64,000 nucleotides of DNA from positions 49,756 through 113,755 of the forward strand of contig CAYSPZ010000001.1 in assembly GCA_964433065.1 (NCBI GenBank), in the 5' to 3' direction. The position numbers and the translations under genes are program-made. Of the stretch, positions 41,553 to 48,862 are shown in pieces. Each line of letters begins with the position of its first letter. The stretch's first letter is position 1. The DNA comes from RGIG3009 sp964433065. GTDB taxonomy: Bacteria; Bacillota; Clostridia; Oscillospirales; Acutalibacteraceae. The notes under the pieces are model-generated. The model was not told the DNA's origin and ran no database searches. It saw only the letters and a program-made list of their open reading frames with translations.

Positions 41553-42054
41553 CGTCAAACAATCCTGCCATTGCAAAAATTCGGATCTCGCCGCCGTCGA
41601 TGTCCACTTTTCGAATCACGTCGGGAATGGCGGGGATCAGGATCTCTTTCCCGTCGGTGGTGCGCAGATGATACACGTTGTTGGAACCCGTTTCGCTGAC
41701 GTCCACACATTCACCGTAGACGGTGCCGTTATCGTCGTCCACCACCGAAAGCCCGATCAGGTCACAGATGAAATACCGTCCTTTTTCGAGTTTCACGTCC
41801 TTGCGGTTTAAGTACAGCACGGTACCGCGAAGCGCCTGTGCCTGTTCGACGGTATCCACACCGCCGAGTTTCGCGAGGACGATGTTCTTATGCGGACGGC
41901 AACTGACCTTGACGGGGCGGGCGCCCTCGTCAAAATACAGCGTCTTGATGGGGGTCAGTACGGCGGGGGAATCGCACCACGGTTGGATACGTACTTCGCC
42001 GCGCACACCGTGGGTGCCCACGATCTGACCCGCTTCCAGAAACCGTTTATTCAT
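41542..42054 (-). CDS. rimM: 16S rRNA processing protein RimM
   Basis: A 170-residue ribosome maturation factor. The N-terminal barrel begins GQIVGTHGVRGEVRI (~8-22), and the C-terminal PRC-like domain contains GRYFICDLIGLSVVD and a KEILIPAIPDVIRKVD ending. The ATG at 42054 follows AAAGAGG and overlaps metK's stop by 4 nt (ATGA), so metK-rimM-trmD form a tightly coupled unit. This is unlike the usual rpsP-rimM-trmD-rplS arrangement. Confidence 0.93.
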   Translation of the reverse strand: MNKRFLEAGQIVGTHGVRGEVRIQPWCDSPAVLTPIKTLYFDEGARPVKVSCRPHKNIVLAKLGGVDTVEQAQALRGTVLYLNRKDVKLEKGRYFICDLIGLSVVDDDNGTVYGECVDVSETGSNNVYHLRTTDGKEILIPAIPDVIRKVDIDGGEIRIFAMAGLFDDEI

Positions 42055-43229
42055 CGTACTGCCTCTTTCAACGCGTCGACGCGGTCGGTCTTTTCCCATT
42101 GCACGTCCACGTCTTCGCGACCCATATGTCCGTATGCCGCGAGCGCGCGGTATTGCGGACGGCGCAGTCTGAGCGTTTCAATGATGGCGGCGGGACGGAA
42201 ATCGAACACCGCCTGCACCGCTTCGGCTAACCGCTCGTCCGACACGATGCCGGTCCCTTTGGTATCCACCAGCACCGATACGGGACGCGCCACACCGATG
42301 GCATACGCGACCTGTACTTCGCAACGGGTGGCAAGACCTGCGGCAACCACGTTTTTCGCGGCATACCGCGCCATATAACTGGCGGAACGGTCAACCTTGG
42401 TCGGGTCTTTGCCCGAGAACGCGCCGCCGCCGTGCGCGGCATAACCGCCGTAGGTGTCGACGATGATCTTACGACCGGTAAGACCGCTGTCGCCCTGCGG
42501 ACCGCCGACCACGAACCGTCCGGTCGGGTTGATGAAGAATTTGGTGTTTTCGTCTAACAGGTGCGCGGGAACGGTCGGGCGAATGAGCAACCGCTCGATG
42601 TCGGCGCGGATCTGCGACAGTTCCACGTCGGCGGCGTGTTGGGTGGAGACCACCACCGTGTCCACGCGGACGGGGGTATCGCCGTCGTATTCCACCGTCA
42701 CCTGCGTTTTCCCGTCGGGACGCAGATACGGCAACGTGCCGTTTTTACGAAGCGCGGTCAGTTCTTTCGCCAACCGATGCGACAGCGCGATGGGAAGCGG
42801 CATCAGTTCGTCCGTTTCGGTACACGCGTACCCGAACATCAAGCCCTGGTCACCCGCGCCGATACGGTCGTACGCGTCGGTACTCTCTTCACGGGATTCC
42901 CACGCATCGTTGACACCCATCGCGATGTCGGGGGATTGCTTGTCCAGTACGGTGAGTACCGCGCAGGAATTGCCGTCAAATCCGCCGTTACCGTCGTAGC
43001 CGATATCGCACACCACTTCGCGCGCGATGTGCTGAATATCCACCGTCGCGGTGGTGGTGATCTCGCCCATCACCAGCACCATACCGGTGGTGGTGACCGT
43101 TTCACACGCTACGTGCGCGTCGGGGTCTTGCGCTAAGATCGCGTCTAAGACTGCGTCGGAGATCTGGTCGCATACCTTGTCGGGATGCCCCTCGGTCACC
43201 GATTCAGAAGTAAAGAAATGTCTTGCCAT
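42051..43229 (-). CDS. metK: S-adenosylmethionine synthetase
   Basis: A 392-residue SAM synthetase. FTSESVTEGHPDKVCDQISDAVLDA (~7-31) is seen with the catalytic His and Asp, followed by GAGDQGLMFGYA (~116) and the second signature GGGAFSGKDPTKVDRS (~260). AAAGGA with proper spacing favours the ATG at 43229 over one at 43238. It is controlled by the SAM-I riboswitch at 43484-43586, about 250 nt upstream. It makes SAM for the methyltransferase encoded by trmD in the same unit. Confidence 0.95.
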   Translation of the reverse strand: MARHFFTSESVTEGHPDKVCDQISDAVLDAILAQDPDAHVACETVTTTGMVLVMGEITTTATVDIQHIAREVVCDIGYDGNGGFDGNSCAVLTVLDKQSPDIAMGVNDAWESREESTDAYDRIGAGDQGLMFGYACTETDELMPLPIALSHRLAKELTALRKNGTLPYLRPDGKTQVTVEYDGDTPVRVDTVVVSTQHAADVELSQIRADIERLLIRPTVPAHLLDENTKFFINPTGRFVVGGPQGDSGLTGRKIIVDTYGGYAAHGGGAFSGKDPTKVDRSASYMARYAAKNVVAAGLATRCEVQVAYAIGVARPVSVLVDTKGTGIVSDERLAEAVQAVFDFRPAAIIETLRLRRPQYRALAAYGHMGREDVDVQWEKTDRVDALKEAVR

Positions 43230-43291
43230 TTGTATCATCCTTTCTTGTTAAACCGGAAGGCGGCACTCGAGACGCCTTCAGAAGGTGGCTT

Positions 43292-43434
43292 GAGTAGACA
43301 AACCTGTTTTAAAGCGAGGAGATTTCGAGGGGAGTTTTGTTCAAGTTGTTCGATGCAAGGCTTTGTGCCCTTGCGAGAACAAATTGGGCAAAAACACCCG
43401 AAATATACCGCTTTAAAATTGGTTTGGACTGCTC
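43292..43434. repeat. Inverted-repeat element inside the metK leader, copy 3
   Basis: Between the SAM riboswitch terminator and metK, GAGTAGACAAACCTGTTTTAAAGCG (43292-43316) pairs imperfectly with CGCTTTAAAATTGGTTTGGACTGCTC (43409-43434). Inside is GCAAGG-CTTTGTG-CCCTTGC. CTCGAGACGCCTTC flanks it as a direct repeat at ~43267 and ~43432. Its architecture resembles the elements at 13506-13609 and 40137-40318. Confidence 0.6.
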
Positions 43435-43445
43435 GAGACGCCTTC

Positions 43446-43482
43446 AAATCAAAAATGCGCTCGGCGTGAGCCGGGCGCATTC
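43446..43482 (-). terminator. Intrinsic terminator of the SAM riboswitch
   Basis: Read on the minus strand, AATGCGC-CCGGC-TCAC-GCCGA-GCGCATTTTT forms a GC-rich hairpin followed by T5. It lies a few nt after the aptamer's P1 3' strand, as in other SAM-off switches. Confidence 0.88.
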
Positions 43483-43483
43483 C

Positions 43484-43586
43484 CACCTCATCTGCCGGTT
43501 TTGATACCGCAGGATTTAGCACCTTGCTTTGTGCAGGTTGCCGGACTTCACAGGGCCTGTTCCCTCCGTCACTCTTGATAAGGACA
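43484..43586 (-). ncRNA. SAM-I (S-box) riboswitch of metK
   Basis: The minus strand shows the conserved order: CTTATCAAGAG, then GGAGGGA, GGCCC, a P3 region, CCGGCAACC, AAGGTGCTAAATCC and finally the P1 3' strand AGATGAGG. P1 pairs CCTTATC with GATGAGG. Together with the terminator it should stop metK transcription when SAM is abundant. It is a standard Firmicutes control element. Confidence 0.93.
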
Positions 43587-43603
43587 TATTCAGTTCGCTA
43601 CAC

Positions 43604-43631
43604 ATTGTATCACATTTTCGGCGGTTGTCAA
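43604..43631 (-). promoter_or_regulatory. Promoter of the metK leader
   Basis: On the minus strand TTGACA (43626-43631) and TACAAT (43604-43609) with a 16-nt spacer lie about 20 nt upstream of the SAM aptamer. Confidence 0.78.
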
Positions 43632-43644
43632 GAGGAAATTCTTA

Positions 43645-45243
43645 TCACCGTTCCCATTTGTCGCACAGTTGGTTGATGCGATCGGTAAACTTCGCGATAT
43701 CCTTGTTGGAACGACCGCGACTGTTTTCCGCCAAATGCAGCAACCGTTGCGCGGCGGCGATGAGTTTCGCGAGGACGGTACTGACCTGCGCGGACTTCTG
43801 TTTACGTTCGATGCGTTTACGGTCGCCCGCCGCCGTCTGCAGATCGGTCATAAGATCCCACGCGTCCCCGCTGTACGGCGCGACGGCGGCGATCCCCCGC
43901 TCACGGCGGATGCGTTCTGCCATCACTTCACAGGCGGTCTCTTCACCGTGATTGACGAATACCCGCGTCGGGGGTGTCGAGAACGCGCCGATCCATCGCA
44001 ACAGACCGTTGTCGTCCGCGTGACCGCTGATACTGTCGAGTTTCGCGATCTCGGCATTGACGGTGATGGTCTCGCCGAACAGGCGCACCGTTTTCGCGCC
44101 GTCCAGCAACGCTCTGCCCACCGTGCCGACCGACTGGTATCCCACGAACAACACGGTGCTTTCGGGTCGCCAGAGATTATGTTTCAGGTGATGGCGGATG
44201 CGTCCCGCTTCGCACATACCGCTCGCCGACAAAATGACTTTACTGCGTTTGTCCTCGTTGATGGCGCGGGACTCGTCGGCGGTGACGCTTACGGAAAGAC
44301 CCGCAAACCGCAACGGGTCGACACCGTTGTCCAGCAACGATAACGTATGTTGATCGAAACAATCCCGCGCGCGGTTGTCGAACAGGGCGGTGGCTTCCAC
44401 CGCCATCGGACTGTCCACCACTACCGCGAAATCGGGGTAGCGGGGGGTGAGATTTTGTTGTTTGATTTCGCGCAGAAAATAGAGCAGTTCCTGCGTACGA
44501 CCCACCGCAAATGACGGAATGACCACGTTGCCGCCGCGGTCAAACGTGCGGTTGATGACGGCGGCGAGTTCCCGCACGTAATGGGGAGCCGCGCCGTGCG
44601 AACGGTCGCCGTAGGTGGATTCCATCACCACGTAATCGGCGGGCGGCGGAGTCTGCGGATCGCGCAGGATCGGCTTGTTGATGTTGCCGATATCCCCCGA
44701 AAAGACCACCCGTTTGGTGATCCCGTTTTCGCATACTTCGGCGGTGACCGATGCCGAACCGAGCAGGTGACCCGCATCGGTGAACCGTAACGTCAGCCCG
44801 TCACCCGCCGCGATGTCGGTATCGTAGTCGCAGGGGACGAATTGTTTTAAGACCCCTTCCACGTCTTCCATCGTGTAGAGCGGCACGTACGGGTCGTGAC
44901 CCGCGCGTTTGCCTTTGCGGTTGCGCCATTCGGCTTCGAATTCCTGAATGTGCGCACTGTCGCGCAACATCAGCGCCGCCAACCGACAGGTCGCGGCGGT
45001 CGCGTATACCGCGCCGCGGAACCCCTGCGCGTACAACATCGGGATCTTGCCCGAATGGTCGATGTGCGCGTGGGTGAGCAGTACGGCATCGATCTCGCCT
45101 GCCGCAACGGGGATCTGTTGGTTTTCGAACATATCCTGCCCTTGTTCCATACCGCAATCCGCCAAAACGTGACGGTTGCCGAAGGATAACAGGGTGCAAC
45201 TGCCGGTCACTTCGTGCGCGGCACCTAAAAACGTTAGCTTCAT
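43645..45243 (-). CDS. MBL-fold / beta-CASP metallo-hydrolase
   Basis: A 532-residue protein. The metallo-beta-lactamase motif is LLTHAHIDHSGKIPML (~54-69), followed by DAGHLLGSASV (~161) and STYGDRSH. The beta-CASP part carries PSFAVGRTQELLYFLREI (~240) and ASGMCEAGRIRHHLKHNL, with a C-terminal SGHADDNGLL. It is the KH-less, CPSF73/Ysh1-like RNA-processing group rather than RNase J (no RNase J C-terminal domain). It probably acts as a ribonuclease. Single gene. Confidence 0.88.
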   Translation of the reverse strand: MKLTFLGAAHEVTGSCTLLSFGNRHVLADCGMEQGQDMFENQQIPVAAGEIDAVLLTHAHIDHSGKIPMLYAQGFRGAVYATAATCRLAALMLRDSAHIQEFEAEWRNRKGKRAGHDPYVPLYTMEDVEGVLKQFVPCDYDTDIAAGDGLTLRFTDAGHLLGSASVTAEVCENGITKRVVFSGDIGNINKPILRDPQTPPPADYVVMESTYGDRSHGAAPHYVRELAAVINRTFDRGGNVVIPSFAVGRTQELLYFLREIKQQNLTPRYPDFAVVVDSPMAVEATALFDNRARDCFDQHTLSLLDNGVDPLRFAGLSVSVTADESRAINEDKRSKVILSASGMCEAGRIRHHLKHNLWRPESTVLFVGYQSVGTVGRALLDGAKTVRLFGETITVNAEIAKLDSISGHADDNGLLRWIGAFSTPPTRVFVNHGEETACEVMAERIRRERGIAAVAPYSGDAWDLMTDLQTAAGDRKRIERKQKSAQVSTVLAKLIAAAQRLLHLAENSRGRSNKDIAKFTDRINQLCDKWER

Positions 45244-45355
45244 TCGCGGTCACTCCTTATAGAAAAAGCAAACGGTTGGGGCGTTTCGTCCTTTTTTCTA
45301 TTATACACGGTTACCGCACAAAAAACAACAAAAAAACAAGTGGACACCTTTCAAC

Positions 45356-45460
45356 GTTTGCGAAGCAAACATTTCATTCTGTCCTAACAGAATTTCACGT
45401 TGCCGAATGCAACATTTCATTCGCCATCAGGCGAATTTCATCGGTTGCCGTCAGGCAACC
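45356..45460. repeat. Tandem array of five hairpins with ATTTCA-type spacers
   Basis: Five short palindromes follow one another: GTTTGCGAAGCAAAC (45356-45370), TTCTGTCCTAACAGAA (45377-45392), GTTGCCGAATGCAAC (45399-45413), TTCGCCATCAGGCGAA (45420-45435) and GGTTGCCGTCAGGCAACC (45443-45460). The 6-7 nt spacers between them read ATTTCA, TTTCAC, ATTTCA and TTTCATC. Stem sequences differ while pairing and spacers are kept. On the minus strand it lies directly at the spoVAE stop codon, so it is probably transcribed as the 3' UTR. Confidence 0.8.
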
Positions 45461-45825
45461 TAACTCTTATCCCCCGAACGGGTGAACAGTGCGCACAAGA
45501 ACGAGAGCGCCATCGCGGCAGTGATACCGCCTGCCGTACCGGTCAGACCGCCGGTGAAAATGCCGAGCCATCCGTTCTGCGCGATCCCTTCTTGTACCCC
45601 TTTGGCGAGGGAATACCCAAACCCTGTGAGCGGTACGCTCGCACCCGCGCCCGCGAATTCCACCAGCGGTTCGTATACCCCCACCGCGGTGAGCGCGACA
45701 CCGAGCGTCACGTAAATGACCAGTATGCGGGCGGGTGTCCAGTTGGTCAGGTCGATGAGCAGTTGACCAAGCATACATATCCCGCCGCCCACCGCGAACG
45801 CTTTGACAAACATCCAGATATCCAT
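45460..45825 (-). CDS. spoVAE: Stage V sporulation protein AE (SpoVAEb type)
   Basis: A 121-residue membrane protein with four hydrophobic helices. FVKAFAVGGGICMLGQLLID (~6-25) and VEFAGAGASVPLTGFGYSLAKG (~55-76) are the family's signature segments. In spore-formers SpoVA proteins form the channel that moves dipicolinic acid into the spore and out at germination. It follows spoVAD and a small gene. A spoVAC neighbour, expected in the same operon, is missing here. Confidence 0.93.
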   Translation of the reverse strand: MDIWMFVKAFAVGGGICMLGQLLIDLTNWTPARILVIYVTLGVALTAVGVYEPLVEFAGAGASVPLTGFGYSLAKGVQEGIAQNGWLGIFTGGLTGTAGGITAAMALSFLCALFTRSGDKS

Positions 45826-46017
45826 TCATTCACCCCGTTTTGTTCGGTCGGTTTTGGGCAATCCCTGCGCGATGGTGGGGAATACATTGTCCGAATCGGC
45901 GGTCGGTTGGATCTCGTAGGTGCCGTAAAAATTGATCAGTTGCTCGGCGGTTTCGGGTTGACCGCTCTTCGCCGGCAACGTGAGCGGTTGGTCGAGGTGT
46001 TGTTGTTTGTCACACAT
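45826..46017 (-). CDS. Small hypothetical protein between spoVAD and spoVAE
   Basis: A 63-residue soluble polar protein with no recognised domain: Gln/Thr-rich, with EQLINFYGTYEIQP in the middle. It has a clear AAAGGAG ribosome site before the ATG at 46017 and directly abuts spoVAE (stop at 45826, next start at 45825). This spacing and strength suggest a real gene co-expressed in the forespore. I know of no family for it. Confidence 0.65.
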   Translation of the reverse strand: MCDKQQHLDQPLTLPAKSGQPETAEQLINFYGTYEIQPTADSDNVFPTIAQGLPKTDRTKRGE

Positions 46018-46029
46018 ATTGTTTCTCCT

Positions 46030-47037
46030 TTACACAGTCAAATGAACGAGATGGGCAATGGACGGGATACTCTCCCCTTGCTGCGAAGAGGTGGGCGACA
46101 TCAACGCACCGGTCGCGACGAACAGACCGTTGTGCCACGTCCCCCGTTCTAAGTTGCCGAGAATGAGCGAACACAGTACCGCCGCCGAACATCCGCAACC
46201 CGAACCGCCCGCGTGAACGTCCTGTGTTTCGCGGTCGAAGATGAGCATACCGCAATCGAAATAGTTGTCACCGAGCGGTGTGTGTTCCCGTTCCATCAGT
46301 TGTTGCAACAGTCCGCTCCCCTCCACCGCGAGGTCGCCCGTGGCGATGAAATCGTAGTCGTCAGGACGGGTACCCGTGTCGGCGAAATACCGAAGCAGGG
46401 TATCCGCCGCGGCGGGTGCCATCGCCGCGCCCATATTGTTCATATCGGTGATCCCCGCGTCGACGATGCGCCCGAAACACACGTCCGACACGTGAACGCG
46501 TCCGCCGCCGAGACCCACGATCACCGCGCCCGACGCGGTGGCGGTCCATTGTGAGGTGGGGGTACGTTGACTGCCGTATTCGAGCGGAAACCGAAACTGC
46601 CGTTCCGCCGTACAGAAATGCGACGAGGTGACCGCCGCCGCGATGTCGGCGGCACCGCTGTCCACGAACACGGCGGCGAGTGCCAATGTCTGTGCCATCG
46701 TCGAACACGCGCCGAACTGACCGAGCAACGGGACCCCCGATTCGCGGTGTCCGAAGGTGGACGCGATGTTCTGGTTGAGCAGGTCACCGCCGAACAGGAC
46801 GTTCACCTGCGACGGCGAAAACCCCGCCTTGTCGAGCGCGCGGTTGATGGCTTCTTTTTGTAGGCGGCTTTCGGCTTTCTCCCACGTTTTCTCCCCCATT
46901 CGGGTATCGGTGAACACCGCGTCAAACCCACTGCCGAGCGGTCCTTCGCCTTCCTTTTTTCCCACCACCGACGCGTATCCCATCACCGTCGGTCTGCCCG
47001 ACAAGGTGACGGTATATTGTCCTTTGCGTTCCGGCAT
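46030..47037 (-). CDS. spoVAD: Stage V sporulation protein AD
   Basis: A 335-residue protein with a thiolase-like fold. GRPTVMGYASVVGKKEGEGPLG, FGGDLLNQN, GQFGACSTMAQTLALAA (~108-124, with the pseudo-active Cys) and YDFIATGDLAVEGS are typical for SpoVAD. This is the DPA-binding component of the SpoVA system, on the outer face of the inner spore membrane. AAGGAGAG precedes the ATG at 47037. It starts the local spoVAD-small gene-spoVAE unit. Confidence 0.95.
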   Translation of the reverse strand: MPERKGQYTVTLSGRPTVMGYASVVGKKEGEGPLGSGFDAVFTDTRMGEKTWEKAESRLQKEAINRALDKAGFSPSQVNVLFGGDLLNQNIASTFGHRESGVPLLGQFGACSTMAQTLALAAVFVDSGAADIAAAVTSSHFCTAERQFRFPLEYGSQRTPTSQWTATASGAVIVGLGGGRVHVSDVCFGRIVDAGITDMNNMGAAMAPAAADTLLRYFADTGTRPDDYDFIATGDLAVEGSGLLQQLMEREHTPLGDNYFDCGMLIFDRETQDVHAGGSGCGCSAAVLCSLILGNLERGTWHNGLFVATGALMSPTSSQQGESIPSIAHLVHLTV

Positions 47038-47066
47038 CCGTTTCTCTCCTTTTTTAATTCTGCACT

Positions 47067-47073
47067 TAGTATG
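47067..47073 (-). promoter_or_regulatory. Candidate sigma-G -10 element of spoVAD
   Basis: On the minus strand CATACTA matches the sigma-G -10 pattern CATnnTA and lies 30 nt upstream of spoVAD. The -35 region (around GTTAT) is only a partial match. Forespore control would be expected for spoVA genes. Confidence 0.45.
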
Positions 47074-47143
47074 TACCGTTTTTTCGGAAATAACGATTGA
47101 TTTTTTTAAAGCCGTATACTACAATGTGTGTGAGGTGATTTTG

Positions 47144-47899
47144 ATGAAGATCGTAACCTTTAACCTGCGATGCGGTTGGAACGAAGACGGCATCAACGAA
47201 TTCCGCGCACGGTTCGGGTTTATCGTGGAAAAAATCGTGAACGAAGCACCCGACGTGATCTGTTTTCAGGAAGTGACCGAACGCAATCTGCCGTTTTTAG
47301 AACGTGCGCTTCCCGAATACGCGTTTATTTACAACGGGCGGAATGCCGACCATCGCGGCGAGGGACTCGCGACCGCCTATCGGTCAGAGCGTTTGTCGCT
47401 CGTATCACACGACGCGTTCTGGACGTCCGACACACCGTATGTTCCGGGCAGTCGGTTCCCCGACCAAAGTTTTTGTCCGCGCGTATGCCAACACCTGCAA
47501 CTCCGCCGCAAGGACGACGGGTTTATCTTCCGCGTATACAACGTGCATATGGATCACATATCGGAAGACGCGCGGGTGCATCAAGCGCAGTTCCTCGTCC
47601 CGTTTATCGAGGCGGACAGCAAAGCGTTCCCCCACCCGCTTTTGCTGATGGGCGATTTCAACACCACCCGCGAAAAGGCGAGTTACCCGCTCTATCGTGC
47701 GGCGCTCACCGATCTGACCGAAGGGATCGGCGGTACGTTTCACGGGTACGGCAAGAGCGATCCCGTCTACCAGATTGATTTTATGTTCGGGTCCGGCGAG
47801 TTTGCCGCCGCACCCTACCGTGCCTATCGGTGGGACGACTGTTCCAACGGCATCTATCTGTCGGATCACTATCCCGTGTGCGTGGATACGGAGATATAA
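47144..47899 (+). CDS. Endonuclease/exonuclease/phosphatase-family protein
   Basis: A 251-residue EEP-fold hydrolase. MKIVTFNLR, ICFQEVTE (~43-50, metal-binding Glu), VYNVHMDH (~120-127), LLMGDFNTT (~162-170) and SDHYPVCVD (~240-248) are the five conserved motifs. No signal peptide. Family members hydrolyse phosphodiesters or phosphomonoesters of nucleic acids, lipids or sugars; the substrate here is unknown. The ATG at 47144 follows GAGGTGATTTTG. Confidence 0.87.
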   Translation: MKIVTFNLRCGWNEDGINEFRARFGFIVEKIVNEAPDVICFQEVTERNLPFLERALPEYAFIYNGRNADHRGEGLATAYRSERLSLVSHDAFWTSDTPYVPGSRFPDQSFCPRVCQHLQLRRKDDGFIFRVYNVHMDHISEDARVHQAQFLVPFIEADSKAFPHPLLLMGDFNTTREKASYPLYRAALTDLTEGIGGTFHGYGKSDPVYQIDFMFGSGEFAAAPYRAYRWDDCSNGIYLSDHYPVCVDTEI

Positions 47900-47900
47900 C

Positions 47901-47937
47901 AAAAGAGGTGCAACGCTTAGCGTTGCACCTCTTTTTT
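47901..47937. terminator. Bidirectional terminator, EEP gene / mscL
   Basis: The stem AAAAGAGGTGCAACGC-TTA-GCGTTGCACCTCTTTT serves both convergent genes. Confidence 0.9.
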
Positions 47938-47944
47938 GAACGGT

Positions 47945-48397
47945 TTATTTCGTTTTCAGCAGATCGCGGATCTCGCGGAGGATATCGTCGGTGGTCTCGA
48001 CCGGTTCTTCGACCACTTCTTCCACAACCTCTTCCGCAACCTCTTCCTCTTTGCCTTTCAGCAACGATTTGGTGCCGTTTTGCAGGGCGAGGATGATCTT
48101 CAGCATCACGAACACCGAGAACGCGACGATCAAAAAGTCAATGATGTTCTGAATGAATACACCGTATTCGAGCGCCGATTCGGCGATGCCCGCCGCTTCG
48201 TCGGCGGGGGTGATGACCCATTTCCAGTCGGTGACGTCGAGCCCGCCGGTCGCTAAACTGATGAGCGGCATAATGACGTTGTTAACCAGACTGGTCACGA
48301 TCTTGTTGAACGCGCCGCCGATGATGACCGCAACCGCCATATCGACCACGTTGCCTCTGGCAATGAACCCTTTAAATTCTTCCCAAAACTTTTTCAT
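47945..48397 (-). CDS. mscL: Large-conductance mechanosensitive channel
   Basis: A 150-residue MscL, near the usual 130-150. The N-terminal MKKFWEEFKGFIARGNVVDMAVAVIIGGAFNKIV is the first helix with the gate. A second helix ends in VMLKIILA, followed by an acidic C-terminal tail with repeated EEVAEEVVEEVVEE. It opens under membrane tension to release solutes during hypo-osmotic shock. Single gene. Confidence 0.95.
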   Translation of the reverse strand: MKKFWEEFKGFIARGNVVDMAVAVIIGGAFNKIVTSLVNNVIMPLISLATGGLDVTDWKWVITPADEAAGIAESALEYGVFIQNIIDFLIVAFSVFVMLKIILALQNGTKSLLKGKEEEVAEEVVEEVVEEPVETTDDILREIRDLLKTK

Positions 48398-48412
48398 ACT
48401 ATCTCTCCTTTT

Positions 48413-48862
48413 TTATTTCCTTCGCAACCTGCGAAAAAATGACTGTAACACCGCGGCGCATTCCGCTTCCAGTACACCGCCCGTCAGCGCGGGACGGTGG
48501 TTGTACGGGAGTGCGAACAGGTCGGTGAGCGACCCGCACGACCCCGCTTTGGGATCGGGTGCGCCGTATACCACGCGGTCGATCCGCGCATTGATGATCG
48601 CGCCCGCGCACATCGGGCAGGGTTCCAGCGTCACGTACAACGTGCAACCCGACAGCCTCCATCCGCCGAGCAGGGCGCAGGCATTGTGGATCGCCTCGAT
48701 CTCCGCGTGGGCGAGAGCGTTTTTGCCCACCTCGCGGCGGTTGCGACCGCTCGCGATCACCGCACCGTCTTTCACGATCACCGCACCGACGGGAACTTCC
48801 CCCTCGTCGGCGGCATCCGCCGCGAGGACGAGTGCTTCTTTCATAAAGTCTTCATCACTCAC
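48413..48862 (-). CDS. tadA: tRNA-specific adenosine deaminase
   Basis: A 149-residue zinc-dependent deaminase. ALAHAEIEAIHNAC (~54-67, zinc His and catalytic Glu) and TLEPCPMCAGAI (~81-92, zinc Cys pair) are complete. It makes inosine at position 34 of tRNA-Arg. The start is best placed at GTG 48862, which overlaps the TGA of the CPBP gene as GTGA, with GGTGAG 7 nt upstream, so the two are translationally coupled. Confidence 0.93.
   Translation of the reverse strand: MSDEDFMKEALVLAADAADEGEVPVGAVIVKDGAVIASGRNRREVGKNALAHAEIEAIHNACALLGGWRLSGCTLYVTLEPCPMCAGAIINARIDRVVYGAPDPKAGSCGSLTDLFALPYNHRPALTGGVLEAECAAVLQSFFRRLRRK

Noticed and set aside
45356..45460. Possible CRISPR array
   Set aside because: The units are different palindromes of 15-18 nt with 6-7 nt constant spacers, the reverse of a CRISPR layout. 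No cas gene is nearby.
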